From Caenorhabditis elegans (lineage: Eukaryota > Nematoda > Chromadorea > Rhabditida > Rhabditidae), in the NCBI RefSeq assembly GCF_000002985.6, contig NC_003282.8, positions 3,844,001-3,908,000 of the forward strand: a stretch of DNA of 64,000 nt, read 5' to 3'. Below, piece after piece: positions 1 to 11,849 of the stretch. The notes under the pieces were generated by a model. That model was not told the origin of the DNA, ran no database searches, and saw nothing but the letters and a program-made list of their open reading frames with translations. The position numbers were made by a program, and so were the translations under genes. Position 1 is the stretch's first letter; every line of letters begins with the position of its first letter.

Positions 1-2129
1 GAATTTTCAAATATCCACCAATGCTAACCCCTTTTCTTTCTCCAAATTTAATGTCAATCCGCTTAATTGAACATCCCTTCTATTACCATCTCAGTCTTCC
101 GATACGCGCAATAAAGGTGTTTAGAGGCGATAAACTAGTGGTCCACTAGGCCCTTCGGCATCTGGCGCGAGATGAGCACACATACACACCGGGTCGGGTC
201 TTTTGTCGTTTCGAACCAGATGTTGCCAAGAGGGAATGTTGCGAAAACGTGGTGTGCGCCAGAAGGTCACTTATACACCGGGCCCCACTATTCTTACCTC
301 AAAACACATTTGCTTTATGTCTTCATCATTCGAAAGGTGACCGTGTAATATATCGGCAGTACCGGGGGTATAGGTGGCACACAAAAATTACCGTAACTCA
401 CTATATTAGTAGGTACACAAGACAGAAGACAAATTGAAGCTTACCGTTGCGATAATGGATATCTCAACAACCATAATAGATATAAAATTTTATCAACTAA
501 CAGAATATGCACAATTACATGGTGAACATTTTCATAGTTGACAACTTTTTTATACATCTTATGCCCAATGTGATAAGACTGTTTTTTAAAATTTCAAGTA
601 CCATTATCTCAAGAATCTATTATGAATTCTAAAAATAAAGTTGCCTAATTTGCTGAATTGAATTAAAAAAATTGGCGTTCAAACTTGTTAGTTGACAAAT
701 GTTTAATAGCTCTCATAACTCCCCCGAGCCGCGAGTACTCACAGGTTTCCAAAGGTCAATTGCGCAACACCTGGCAATCGACACCTTCCATATACACGTC
801 ATGGTTATTGTATATTTGAGTTCTCAGGTGATATATCTAGATTGAGGTGTTTTGGGTTATGTAATTTGAACAGAAGGGGGATTTGTTGTCGTGAGAGTTT
901 TTTTTTGTTGCAAACATTTTTTTGTTCAGATTTGAGCCAATTTTTAAGAATGAAATTAACAATTAAATTCGAAAAAATTAAAACTTTATTTTAAGAACTA
1001 TCTTGACCTAATTTGAGCGATTAAAAAAGTATCAGGTCTCAGCACATGGAGTACTGTAGCTTGGAATCCTAGGTTTTTTTCCTACATTTTTTATACTGTA
1101 ATTTAGATTTAATTATTTGTATCAAAACATTGTAGGGGTGCAAAATTGCATTGAATTTCCCCAAAATCTCATATTTTTCAGAATTTCGGCCATTTGCCAA
1201 AACTTTGGCAGGAAATTATGAAAAATCTGAAAAAATTTTGGAGTGTTTTTTGGATCAGTGCGTATCTAGACAAAATCTCCCACTGGCACAGTTTTACCTT
1301 TAAATTAATGCTCTGAATTTCCAAAATTTGAAAACTTAAAATCTGTCAAATTGCACAAAACTAGAACACCAATTTCTATTTCAAATCAAGGTCCTGAAGA
1401 TTTTTGTGATGGGAACATTTAAAAAAAAATTGGTCTTGCAACGAAAATTAGCATATCTCACCAAAAAAAAAGAGCTATCAAGATGTTGGCAACTAACAAA
1501 ATGTAGAATTAATTGAAAAATTTTGTATAAGTCTGTTTTTGAAAAAGTTATGAGCATTTCAATGTGCCACAGATATCCCCGAAACTTTATGTTTCCTTAC
1601 TATAATACAAGCCAGGATCTAACCAAATTTTGACATGATGCTGCAAAGTTTAGTGTAAAACCAATTTGCCACCTTCATCCCCTGTAGTTGAAATTTGAAA
1701 TTTGAAATCCCGCGGGAGTGCCTAACGAGATGCCCGAATAGCAAAGGTCGTGAGGAGGCGAAAATCTGATATGAAGACATCATTAGGAGCCAACCAATGC
1801 TCCATGTGACGCTTAATTTTAGCATCCATAGGACACACACACGGGGAGGAAAGATGAGGCAATTTGTTCATCACGCCACATTATGTACGTCTGTGGTGGA
1901 AGAGCAATGGCATCGTAGATAGGATAAAGATAGTGCGTTAATTGAGCACACGGCCCATCAGGCACAAGCTGGAGCAGAAGCCAACAGTGGGGTGGGAGGA
2001 TCTAGAATTTGCATTTCAATTGGGATAAATGTTACCAGGGTAGGTGCCGAGGGGTACTGTAGCTAGGCTCTGGCTTTTAGGGTAGCTACACTTTGCCAGC
2101 TAAGGCCAAACTTTGGACAAGTTCCAAAT

Positions 2130-2410
2130 TTCACTTGAGAGCTAATGCGAACTTGTAAACTTTAGTTGAAAATTGACTTTGGAAACTGCCTGTCAGATTT
2201 TTGTAGACTATTGTCAACCGTAGTAACTTCTTTAACTTTTTGTTAAATACCGAAAACCGACAGTCGAAATTTGGCAACTTTTTGTCCAACTTTGATAACT
2301 TTCTGTCAAAATTTGGAAACTTTTTGTCCAACCTCGATAAATTTCTGTGAAACTCTGGTAATTTTCGGCCAAACATCTGTAACTTTCGGTCAGACTTCGA
2401 CAAAAATATT
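2130..2410. repeat. Degenerate tandem repeat, 'aactttttgtcnaa' units
   Basis: About ten imperfect units of roughly 20-24 bases alternate 'caactttttgtccaac' with 'gataactttctgtcaaa'. They give spurious open frames on both strands. A second, more degraded run of similar composition lies at about 8040-8420. Confidence 0.6.
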
Positions 2411-3999
2411 CCAATATTTTTTCTCAGAAAAGTATTTTCGATGCTCCCTTATTAGCTCACAATGTTTCCAACGGACACCTCAACCCGCCAGCTGGCTGGC
2501 CGAATCATTCTTTGATTGATTTGTAGTTCGAGAGGAGAAAGTGTGAGAGATGGAAAAATTAAGATAAGAAGCGTGCGGGAGGGATATGGATGACCGTCTG
2601 TTCATTTGCCAAAATTGCACTGTAGAAATTTTTATACCATCTGTAAACCCGCCTAAAACGTTGGTAAAGTGTTTTTTGTAGTAGGCAAATCTTTCTTTGA
2701 TAAGGTTAAAAGTTGACTATTAAATTTCCTGTGGACGGTGCCTAATCTACAGTACCCTCCACCGAGGTAAAATGCTGTGTTGCGGAATAAATAATTTATT
2801 TACTGCATAATTGACGTGAGAAAGACCTTTTTGGTTGTTTGTATCAAATTATATGAGAACAGTTTTTTTAAAGTACTCCTGCAGTACTTTATAAAACTCG
2901 AATTTATAATTCTACCTGTACAGTACGCTTACAGTACAAATTAGAGGACTAGGGTAAAGTAGTCGGGGTTTGAAACCCCAAATTTTGTCGGCTGCGTTCT
3001 GAAGATTATTTTAGCCATTCGGCTGCGCAAAATTTGGAGGTTTAAAGAATTGTTTGGAAAAGTAAAAATATGAGTCACCTTACCTCGCGTATCTTCCCGT
3101 TAATTCCAATGCTGCTGTCATTTTTTTTTTGAAATTTCGTAGTTTTTGGACCAAATTTTGGCTTGAAACTGACCCAAATTACTTTTGATGTTTATTCCCT
3201 ATAGACCAATTCCCCCCAGAACGCTCACATCTCTTGCTAAAATGATAAGAAAACCGTTTCGAAATGGTTATGAAATGATGTTGCCCCCCCCCAACTCTCA
3301 AGTCATTCCATGATTCATAGTATTATGAATTCCAAAGGAGACGTGTGATGCCTGCCTGCCGCTCAAATGTCCAGCCCCTCTACACCTAGGGGATTACCGA
3401 GCCGTTCCTCTAAGCTCCCCAGTGTACCATAGAGCGCCATTGCACCACACGGTCAATTTCAAGCCTTATTTGAGGATTTTATGCGTGTGTGTGTGCTTAA
3501 GGAAGACACAATGGTGTGACCCATCGAAATTTGTTCTCGTGGCACTCTTCCGCTTCAAGGTGCTCGAAAATTGGCTTCTGTGCTGTGTGTGTGCGTGTTG
3601 ACATAGTAAGGGACAAAATGAGGGAAAGATTCTGATTGCATTTCATGACACGTTACACCTCTCCTCCTATCAAATCGCATTTTGGCTGGCCACATACTGC
3701 CCTTTATCGCATTATGGATGCTCCCTTTCCTTTCAGGCAGGCAGGGGCGCCCCACAGAAGACAACAGCTACTTTGTCTCAGGGCCCCCCTGTGTGTCCGT
3801 GTGCTGTCTTCTTCTCAGCTCCCCACCACACATCGCCTTCTATTGTTTATTCGTATTCTGTCAAGGTATTAGCGATTGTATAAACGATGAGCAGGGGAAT
3901 GGCTCCTCAATACGAGCTCCCCCTACTACTCCTCTCCTAGGCTCTAGAGGTCCACCGGCATTTTTCATAAACAATCTTGTGAGATGGAAAATGGTCCTT

Positions 4000-6150
4000 A
4001 AGTTGCCAGGGGTTCAAGTTGGAATTGAAATTTTTCCAAATGTTGGTAGTTTGGTACCTAGACCTAGAACTGAATGTCAACTTGGAGTTGCCAATTTTTC
4101 AGTGGTACTTTTACTTAGAAGCCAACCTTCAACCTGAACATTTCCCAAAAAAAAGTGAAAATTTGTACCTAGATCTAGTAGTAACTCTCAACTTTGACAT
4201 TTTTTTTTTAAAAAGTGGGAAAATGGTGTCTAGTAAGCTAACTTTCAACCTGAAAATTTTCCGAAAATGTTCCAAAATAGAATTTAAAACCTAGTACCAA
4301 TTTTCAACTAGAACATTTTCTGAAAAATTGGTAGAATTCTGCCGAGTTTTCCAAATTTGGACAATTCACCAAAATCCCCTCCAGTTCAACCTCGTCCAGC
4401 TCACCAGAAGCTCCTCTCTATCTCAATTAGTTATAATAGGACGGGAACACAAGTGACTACAACTGTTCCTGAAGTGGTACCGGGGCAGGTGGCGATGCAC
4501 AGTTCTAGTGGATAAGGACAGTACTCAACCAGGAAGGATTAACCCGAGAAAGGAAAATCAAAAAGGTGTTACCTATTGCACAACTTTTGATTGTTATTCT
4601 ATTCTTTTTGGAGTCACCGCTTGAATAAAGAGAAGGGTTAGATACCATTTGATGAAATTTTGAAATATTGCCAACTTTAAGTTGAAATCTGGCTTTAGGT
4701 CTAGGTACCACTTCTAGGCCTCTAGGTTATCCCTCAAATAATTTTTGTAGTCTGTGCAATAGCCTGTCCCTGAAAGGTTGTGCTCTGCCGCCGCGGCTCA
4801 TCTGAAAAATAAGATGATTGAAAATCCCCTTAAGCAGTAAGAGGTGGGTGCTCCCCTGCCCATCCCTATCGAATTTCAGTTTCCAAAAGATGCGTAGCCT
4901 CCTTCTCCTCCTGCCCCCGTCCTGCCTCCCAACGTCTTAGATTCCTGACGAAATTTCACCTAATTTCCGGGGGCTCCTCTACCATCATCATCATCATCAT
5001 TCCTCGCTATTCTAAGTAGGTAAGACGATACATTGTAACAGACGGTTGGTATTATGACGGGGGCTGTCAGCAGCAGGTCTTGAGCCTTGTGTGAGATGAG
5101 CCATAATTGTTCAAGTGAGTAAAGAAGGGAGTAATTGTACTCAGGAGTGTGTCTCAATTAGCATGGGGTACCCCCAGGTGTGACACTTTTATTAATTAAT
5201 CCAATTGTTTGCCGGATGTACATTCCCATTATTCAGCGAAAAATTGAATAGTGTCAACGTGCAAGTTTTGCCAAAAAGAAATTTTCGGCAATCTCTGAAT
5301 CTAAACCTATATCTAGATTCAATTTGAAATTGAAAATTTGCCATACTTTTGGAAATTTGGCACCTTGGCCTACAGCCAATTGTCAAAATTTGGTCTAAAG
5401 GTACCTAGAACTACCTATCAATATAATAATTGATATTTTGCCAGTTTTGGGAAAATGGTACCTACACCTAGAACCTACTTCCAACTTAAAATTGGCATTG
5501 TGCAAAATTTTTGGTGAATTAGTACCGAGGCGTAGAGCCAAACTTCAACTTGAAATTGGAATCTTTCAAGAATTTTGGTGGGTTGCTACCTAGATTTAGA
5601 GCTTAATTTCAAGTCAAAAGTCCAATTTTTTTGTAAAAAAAGCCTCAAGCAAGAAAAAAACAATTTTATTCCAATTTCTCAGTCGATTTTTATGTGTATA
5701 CCACTACACCCCACCGACAACAGCTGCATCATCGTCATCTTTATCTCACGTTTTTGATTCGAAATGACAAAACTGCCGAACAGGTGCCCCACCGCAAAAA
5801 AGCTGTCGCCGCCGCGCCCCGATGATGTGCAGTTCAAATAAATGTGGCAGTAGTGGTGTGGAACATCGGAGCAGGTGCGGTTCAGCGAGAAAATTGAAAT
5901 TTTTGTTTAAAAATTGTATTTAACTCTATGCCAAACTTTCACCTAAAAGTGGTAATCTTCACAAAATTTAACAAATTTAAATTTAAATTTGGCCTTTTGC
6001 AAAAATTAGTAAAATAGTACCTAGACATTGGGCAAATATTCAACTTGAACATTTTCCAAAAGCCTTGGCCTTTTACCAAATATTGGTTAGTTGGTATAGC
6101 TAACCTAGAACCAACTTTCAACTTGAACATTTTCCAAAACCCGGACACCT
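4000..6150. repeat. Cluster of imperfect repeats with 'tacctagacctagaac'
   Basis: Repeated phrases such as 'tacctagacctagaac', 'caacttgaacattttccaaa' and 'aaattttggt' recur near 4000-4320, 4680-4730, 5290-5600 and 5930-6150. Spacing is irregular and orientation is mixed. This looks like an old, locally amplified simple repeat, not coding sequence. Confidence 0.5.
4983..5000. repeat. (CAT)n microsatellite
   Basis: Uninterrupted cat/atc trinucleotide repeat of about six units. Confidence 0.8.
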
Positions 6151-6389
6151 AAAACCCCAAATTTCTCCAGAATTGACATTTCAACCTCCATTTGCTCTCG
6201 TCATACACCATTTTAAGGCACCGCCACCAAAAATTTACGACGTTTTGAATGGAAATGAGGAGGGATGGTGGTGGTTTCACCGTGTCTCCGTGTACATACG
6301 TAATGGAACTCATTTCCTCTTATGAGCTCTGCCGCCGGGGGCTCTCCTTTATGGGATCCTATCTCTCTTACAGAAAAATGAGCAAGCAA

Positions 6390-6411
6390 GGAGGAGGAGG
6401 AGGAGGAGAAG
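6390..6411. repeat. (GAG)n microsatellite
   Basis: About seven gag/agg units in a row. Confidence 0.8.
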
Positions 6412-9400
6412 CTTGAAAGATTTTGAAATTTGGAAATAGGAAGGAAAATTTCCAGAATTTTGGTAAAAATTAAAAAAAAACGTTTCACTTAGGTGAAAAA
6501 AATTTCTAATTGTAAGACACTCCCAAAAAGCTGTCAAAAATAGTCGAAAAATTGACAGAATTCTCAAAAAGTTTCTGAGAGTTCCGCAGAAAATTGTCAA
6601 AGTTCGGCAGGAAATTGCACTTTAAAAAAAGCCAGAACAGTCGCTCAGAAAGCAAAACGTTGGTAACATTTTATAGAAAATTGGCAAAATTCTACTAGTT
6701 CTAAAGTTTTACAGAAGTTCGACAACTTTCGACAAATCTCTTCAAAAAATTGCCAATTTTCAAGAAAATTTTTCCAAATTTTTCGAAATCACGTAAAAAA
6801 ACTCTAGCAATCCCCCTAAACCAAACTCCAAGTAGTTGCTCGAGTATCGTGAGAGCACTCTCGTTAGTGTGATGCGCCAATAATTTGATCTACCTGTCTC
6901 TCTGCCTCACTCCCCGTCATCCAATTACGTTGTTCCAGAGAGAGCATCCTCCTGCTCTTTTCTCTTTCGATACTTCAAACGTGCTTCTCCTTTTTGTGCT
7001 CCAACTAGCTCTCGTGAGCATCTCCTGTGCTCCTTTCTTCCCTCAAAGTATCACATTTGGAATTCATGCCAATACTGACGACCGCTGCCTGGTGGGGAGG
7101 GCTCTGTGCCTTTTTGGAGCACCGGTGATGATGTTGTTTCTCTATCTCTTTGGTAGTCATCGGGACCCCAGACATACCGCGCTCCGCCCATTTCATCAGT
7201 GACCTCCAGTTGAGCCCGTTGGAAATTCTTACGGCGGAGCATTATTCTAAATGCACTTTTGAGGTTGTTTTAGAGCAAAAGTTACTTGTTTTTGAATTTT
7301 GGAGTTGCGCCTTGTTTCAGAAGTTTTCTACCTAGTCCACAGTTTTTTAAAAATTTTTTGTAGTTTATAGTTCAAAATCTTGTTATATTGCTCCAAAAAA
7401 TTCAGGATAATTTCAGGATAATTAAAAACTTTGTGATAATTTGTCTTAAATTTTTCATCCATCCGCTTGCTAATAGATAACTCTAAAAGTTTCAGACCAA
7501 ATTTTGAACAAAGTTGTGCAATATTTTCGAGGCTAGTTTGGCAAAGCTGGACACAATTTTCCCAAAAAATACGGAAATTCACAATTTACCTCACCTTCCT
7601 CCTTCCAACTTTCACCTTCTCGCGGTCACTTTCCCGCCGTAGCCCTCCTCCACCATCCAAAGTTTAATAGGTAATTGGTATGAGAAAATGATCTTAGAAG
7701 GGGGTAATATCAATCATATCAACACTTTCTCTCTGACACATATCACTATTTTTCACCCAGGTTCTTCAGGACATGTTCCAGGTGCCAAACAGATGTCCGC
7801 TTGCCCTTTTGCACCCCCCGGTACCCCAAAAAATAATTATTTGCTGAATGTCTTCATTCTGGTGTGTGACAACCTTTTCTCAAACATTACACTTTCATGT
7901 TGTTCGTACTATCTTTTCCTCTATAATTGCCCTCATTGAGTCACGTTGGTGGTGGTGGTGGAGCATGAGCCACAGGAAAAGGTGGGAAGTTTAGGAAGGG
8001 GTACTGTAGGCTCCTAAAGATTTCAAGAGGGGTTTTGTCCAGCTTTGTCAAATTTTCCAAAAATTTCTGTCAAGTTTAGGATAACTTGTGTCGAGTTTTA
8101 ATCGAATTTTGAAATACTGTTTTTTCAATTTCGGTCGAATTTTTTGATATTTTCTGTTGCAAAACCTTTTTTTGTCAACTTTCAACTTTCTGCCAAAACT
8201 TGTCAAAACTCCTCGAGTTTTCTCCAAACTTTGTCAAACTCAGTCAAACTACTTTGAACTTATGGTATACTTCTTCAAAGTTCCTATAAGTTTTGCCAAA
8301 CATCCTCCAACTAATTCCCACCAACCTCTCTCAAATGTTTGCCGAAATTTTGCCGAACATCGACAAACCTTTTCCAACTCTTGACAACTTTCTTGAACTT
8401 TCACTGAACTTTCCCCAAACTGTCATCGATCTTCAAATGTTTTCATGGTCCCATAACTATCAAAAATTGCTTCAACCAATCTATTTTCCCCCACACACCA
8501 CCAAGTTCCTGCTAGCTTTCAAAATCCGGCTAACTAATATCTGATTAGGTATGTGTCTGTTGTTGGTTAGCCAAAAGCGAAACCGTTGACTTTTTCCAAA
8601 TCCAACCCAGTTGTACATACACGCGTAGGGGAGGATTTCAAATGGAAACTAACAAGTTCTCTTCCTACACGAAACTCTCGAGAACACATAGTTTAGTGTT
8701 TTTCACGGAAATGCGCAACCGTATCTTTATATCTCGCCGCGCCGCCTGTGTCCCGCGCTCTCCGCAATTAGCATACTATCTCGGGCGTGTCAAAACAGTT
8801 CATTTCTCTAAATCCTGTCTTTCAGGTTTACTTGTTAGTTGCTGGGTGAGGGAGGGAGGGGGGAACGAACGCCGCTTACGGTACAGATAAACGTGTATGC
8901 CTTATTTTGACAGGGGTGGGCCTACTGCAGCTTTTTGGATGAAGCTTCTCAATTCTCGAGAGAGAACGGCGGCGTCGAAAAGATATTGGACACCACCGTC
9001 ATCGTCATACATATTACTTTCACTGGTCTAATTACTTATCACAAGCCACCCCAAACAGAAATACTGTTCATCAGTTACTTTTTTGTCATGTTGGATTAGG
9101 TTCTGCTCTATGTTGTATTCGATAGATTTGGTGCTGATTTCCGTTTCACTTTGAAACTTTGGTTAAGAGCAATTGTCAGTGTCGATTTCTTAATGGACCC
9201 GTAGAATTAATTTCTCGACAGAGGATTTTTTCTAACCAACATTAATCCAATATTTGTCTAGATCAACTTGTACATTTTTTGAGCAATTTTGGATGTCAAA
9301 ATCCATCTGGGGGTTTTTAGCTAAAACCCGTTTTCTATAACTTTTGATTTTTTGATTCAAAAACAATCTTTGATGTCGATTTCCATTTGAGCAAATGTTT

Positions 9401-10190
9401 AATTTTTGAGCTCATTTTTGAGTTGCTAATTTCTTGCTGAGATTTTGTAAAAAGTGAATTCGCAGAGAAACTCGACTGCCTAGCTTCTTTACCTCTCCTC
9501 CAACTTCCCCAGGAAATGATGAATACTCAACAACCTGATGTTTTCCACGAATTCCAACTTGTTTTTCCGCCTCACTCTGAAATTCAGCTCATCATACTCA
9601 TCGTGAGAGAGGGACAGATATGCTCCTTTTGTACACCTCACCCAAAGAGCACCCGAAAACACCTAAATAATTAAACGACTCTTGTGAAGACCGGGCGGGA
9701 CATTAAATTTAATAAGTGTTGTGTGGAGAAGAAGGAGAAGGAGAGAGAAAGTTCTGAAATTGAGAACAGATGCGGTGAGAGTAGAAGCACATGTTGGAAT
9801 TGTCAAACATCGTAGGTAGGCTGGTTAACTGACAGAATAGTATTTTTAGGAGCACTCTGGAAAATTTAAAGTAAGTCCACAAAATATGCCGATTCACAAA
9901 ACACTTTTGATAACTCTCAAAATTTCCGAATTATGTGTGTCAGTCTTACTTTTTCCAAGGATTTTTTTTAAAGATTAGCTGAGTAGCGACTAAAAACAAA
10001 TGGTAACTGACCTGAAACTTTCAGATAATTTGTTAGTTGAAAATTTTTGATAAGCGTTAAATTAGTCGAGTCATGGGTACAAAAATGTCGTCTTAAGTTC
10101 TTGATATCTCTGAAAAATAATTATAACTAGAGAAAAGTTTACGCGGATTATTTTGTGAGTTGGCAATTTCTCTTGAGTTTAGGAAGTTCA

Positions 10191-10362
10191 CGTGGTGTCA
10201 GAGTGCCCCATTTCTTTTTGATCTACGTAGATCTACTAGAATATTCTCAACTGACTTCTCAACTGATTTTGCATGGTTAAGAACGTGCTGATGTCACTTT
10301 TTTGTGGAAAAATTCCCGCATTTTTTGTAGATCAAGCCGTGATGGGACAGCCTAACATCACG
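10191..10362. mobile_element. MITE-like foldback element, copy 1
   Basis: The left end 'gtgtcagagtgccccat' is the imperfect reverse complement of the right end 'atgggacagcctaacatcac'. The interior holds 'gatctacgtagatctac' and 'cgcattttttgtagatcaa'. A near match with the same ends and interior lies at 32117-32288, and a half copy at about 32413-32472. It has no coding capacity, so it looks like a non-autonomous palindromic DNA element. Confidence 0.75.
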
Positions 10363-10851
10363 TTGGAATTATTGTCTTCCGTACATAAAGATCAGGAGTA
10401 ACGATTTTTGTCAGCTGACTATTTCATATTGTCTCAATTTAGGATTTACTAAGTACCTATCCTGAAACCGACATTTCAGTTATATAGTTTGGCATAGTTT
10501 TTTGGCAAAATTTAGAAACAATTTTTTCCTGATTGCTGTTACCCGCCAAAAATTTCGAAGCCCCTCCTTCCCGCCTCTAAAACTCCACCCACCCGGACAC
10601 CGAAATTCCCAAAAGGGGCTCCAGAAACTGGGCGGAGCCCCCCTTCCCATCTGGCAATCGAACCTTCATTCATCCCAACTACAGTAAGGTAAAGTGGTCT
10701 TCCTTCCCCCAAAATGTGGGCGTGGCTGGTGGCAGGTGGATGGGGGTCCGTCGCTTCCCGCAAACACTCACAGATGAGCCCTCCTGAGGTTCATGTGTGC
10801 TTCTTCTCTTTTCTCTTATTGTGTGTGAGTGTTGGGTGGTGTGCGAGACTG

Positions 10852-10872
10852 CACACACACACACACACACAT
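10852..10872. repeat. (CA)n microsatellite
   Basis: Run of about ten ca dinucleotides inside a CT/GT-rich stretch upstream of zag-1. Confidence 0.85.
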
Positions 10873-11833
10873 TCTCATAGTGAGCTCTCACGTCGTCTGG
10901 AGCCCTGCGGCAAGAGGCACCGCTCCTCTAGGTGTGCATCTTCTTCATTTGGCACCTTTCCCCGCACGTTTTCCGCTTTTTCTTCTCCCCTTTCTTCGGG
11001 GAGCTTTTGCTACTAAAGAAGGGGGCCCCATTATTGGGATGCTCTCTTCTGTGTGTGTGTGTCTCTTTCATTTCGCGGAAAACTTCCATATCTTGCCAAC
11101 TCATCAAGGTGCCTGGCCATCCTCTCACACTACTTCTACCCTTTGTTCATTTTTCCTGAGTGCCGCCTGCTGCTTCTTATTCATTCAATTATTCCTCTTC
11201 TTTTCCATTCCCCCTTTTCACCGTTTCTTTCCTCAAGAGCTTTTCGCTCAAGAGTTTTCTCGATTTGGTCTACAGTACCTCTGGCGGTTTTTTGGAGCCT
11301 TTTGAGCATCAGTGGTCAAGTTGGTCACTCAAATAAAATTTTCATAGCTCACCTAGAACTCATTGTGGCATTCTATTTTTTCGAAATTTTGTTAATTGAT
11401 AATTTTAACCTGTTGTATCTTTTTGAATCTGGTAGAAAACAAATTTTTCCCTGTTATTCTGTAGAACATCAAATTTGCTACATTTTCTTGTTTGACAACT
11501 TTTTGATAGCTAACAAACTCGCGGAGATATCTCCTGCCAAATTTGTAACGTATAATTTATAGTAACTTTCTAGCAAAAATACAATACTTTTACAATTGAG
11601 AATATGTTTTTTAAAACACTTTTTGATAACTTGTCAGCTTAAATTTTTACTAACTAACTGTCATATATTCTAAGATTTGCAAGCTATCAAAAAATTAAAG
11701 TTTAATATTTTATTCACTACAAATTGTCTAGGTAACAAATCATTGATAGCTATCAAATCTGAGCGGATACCCCCATTTTTCTCTCTTCTCTATAAAATTA
11801 CGCATTTCTTTTTTCTTTTTTGTTTTTAATTTT

Positions 11834-11845
11834 CTAAATTCCAGG
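11834..11845 (+). promoter_or_regulatory. Splice acceptor just before the zag-1 start (likely trans-splice site)
   Basis: 'ctaaattccag' ends five bases before the ATG at 11850. No donor-bearing upstream exon is obvious, so this is either an SL1 trans-splice acceptor or the acceptor of a 5'UTR exon. Confidence 0.6.
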
Positions 11846-11849
11846 TAAA

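Larger units (their letters stand above)
1..11849. other. Long noncoding region upstream of zag-1
   Basis: I see no convincing coding exon on either strand. Open frames here are short, low in complexity and not flanked by paired splice sites. The region contains imperfect repeats built on 'caactttttgtc' (2130-2410) and 'acctagaac...aacttgaa' (about 4000-6150), another run of 'caaacttt' units (8040-8420), and microsatellites. CT-rich strands lie at about 10540-11300. An 11.8 kb gene-free flank is large for this genome. It suggests extended cis-regulation of zag-1, whose family is expressed in specific neurons; that is inference. Eight CAGGTG/CACCTG E-boxes are found at 768, 825, 4486, 5175, 5781, 5872, 7779 and 10733. 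Confidence 0.7.

Noticed and set aside
10714-11562. Overlapping long open frames upstream of zag-1 (up to 169 codons)
   Set aside because: They arise from CT/GT-rich low-complexity DNA, overlap in several frames on both strands and have no splice structure or recognisable domain.
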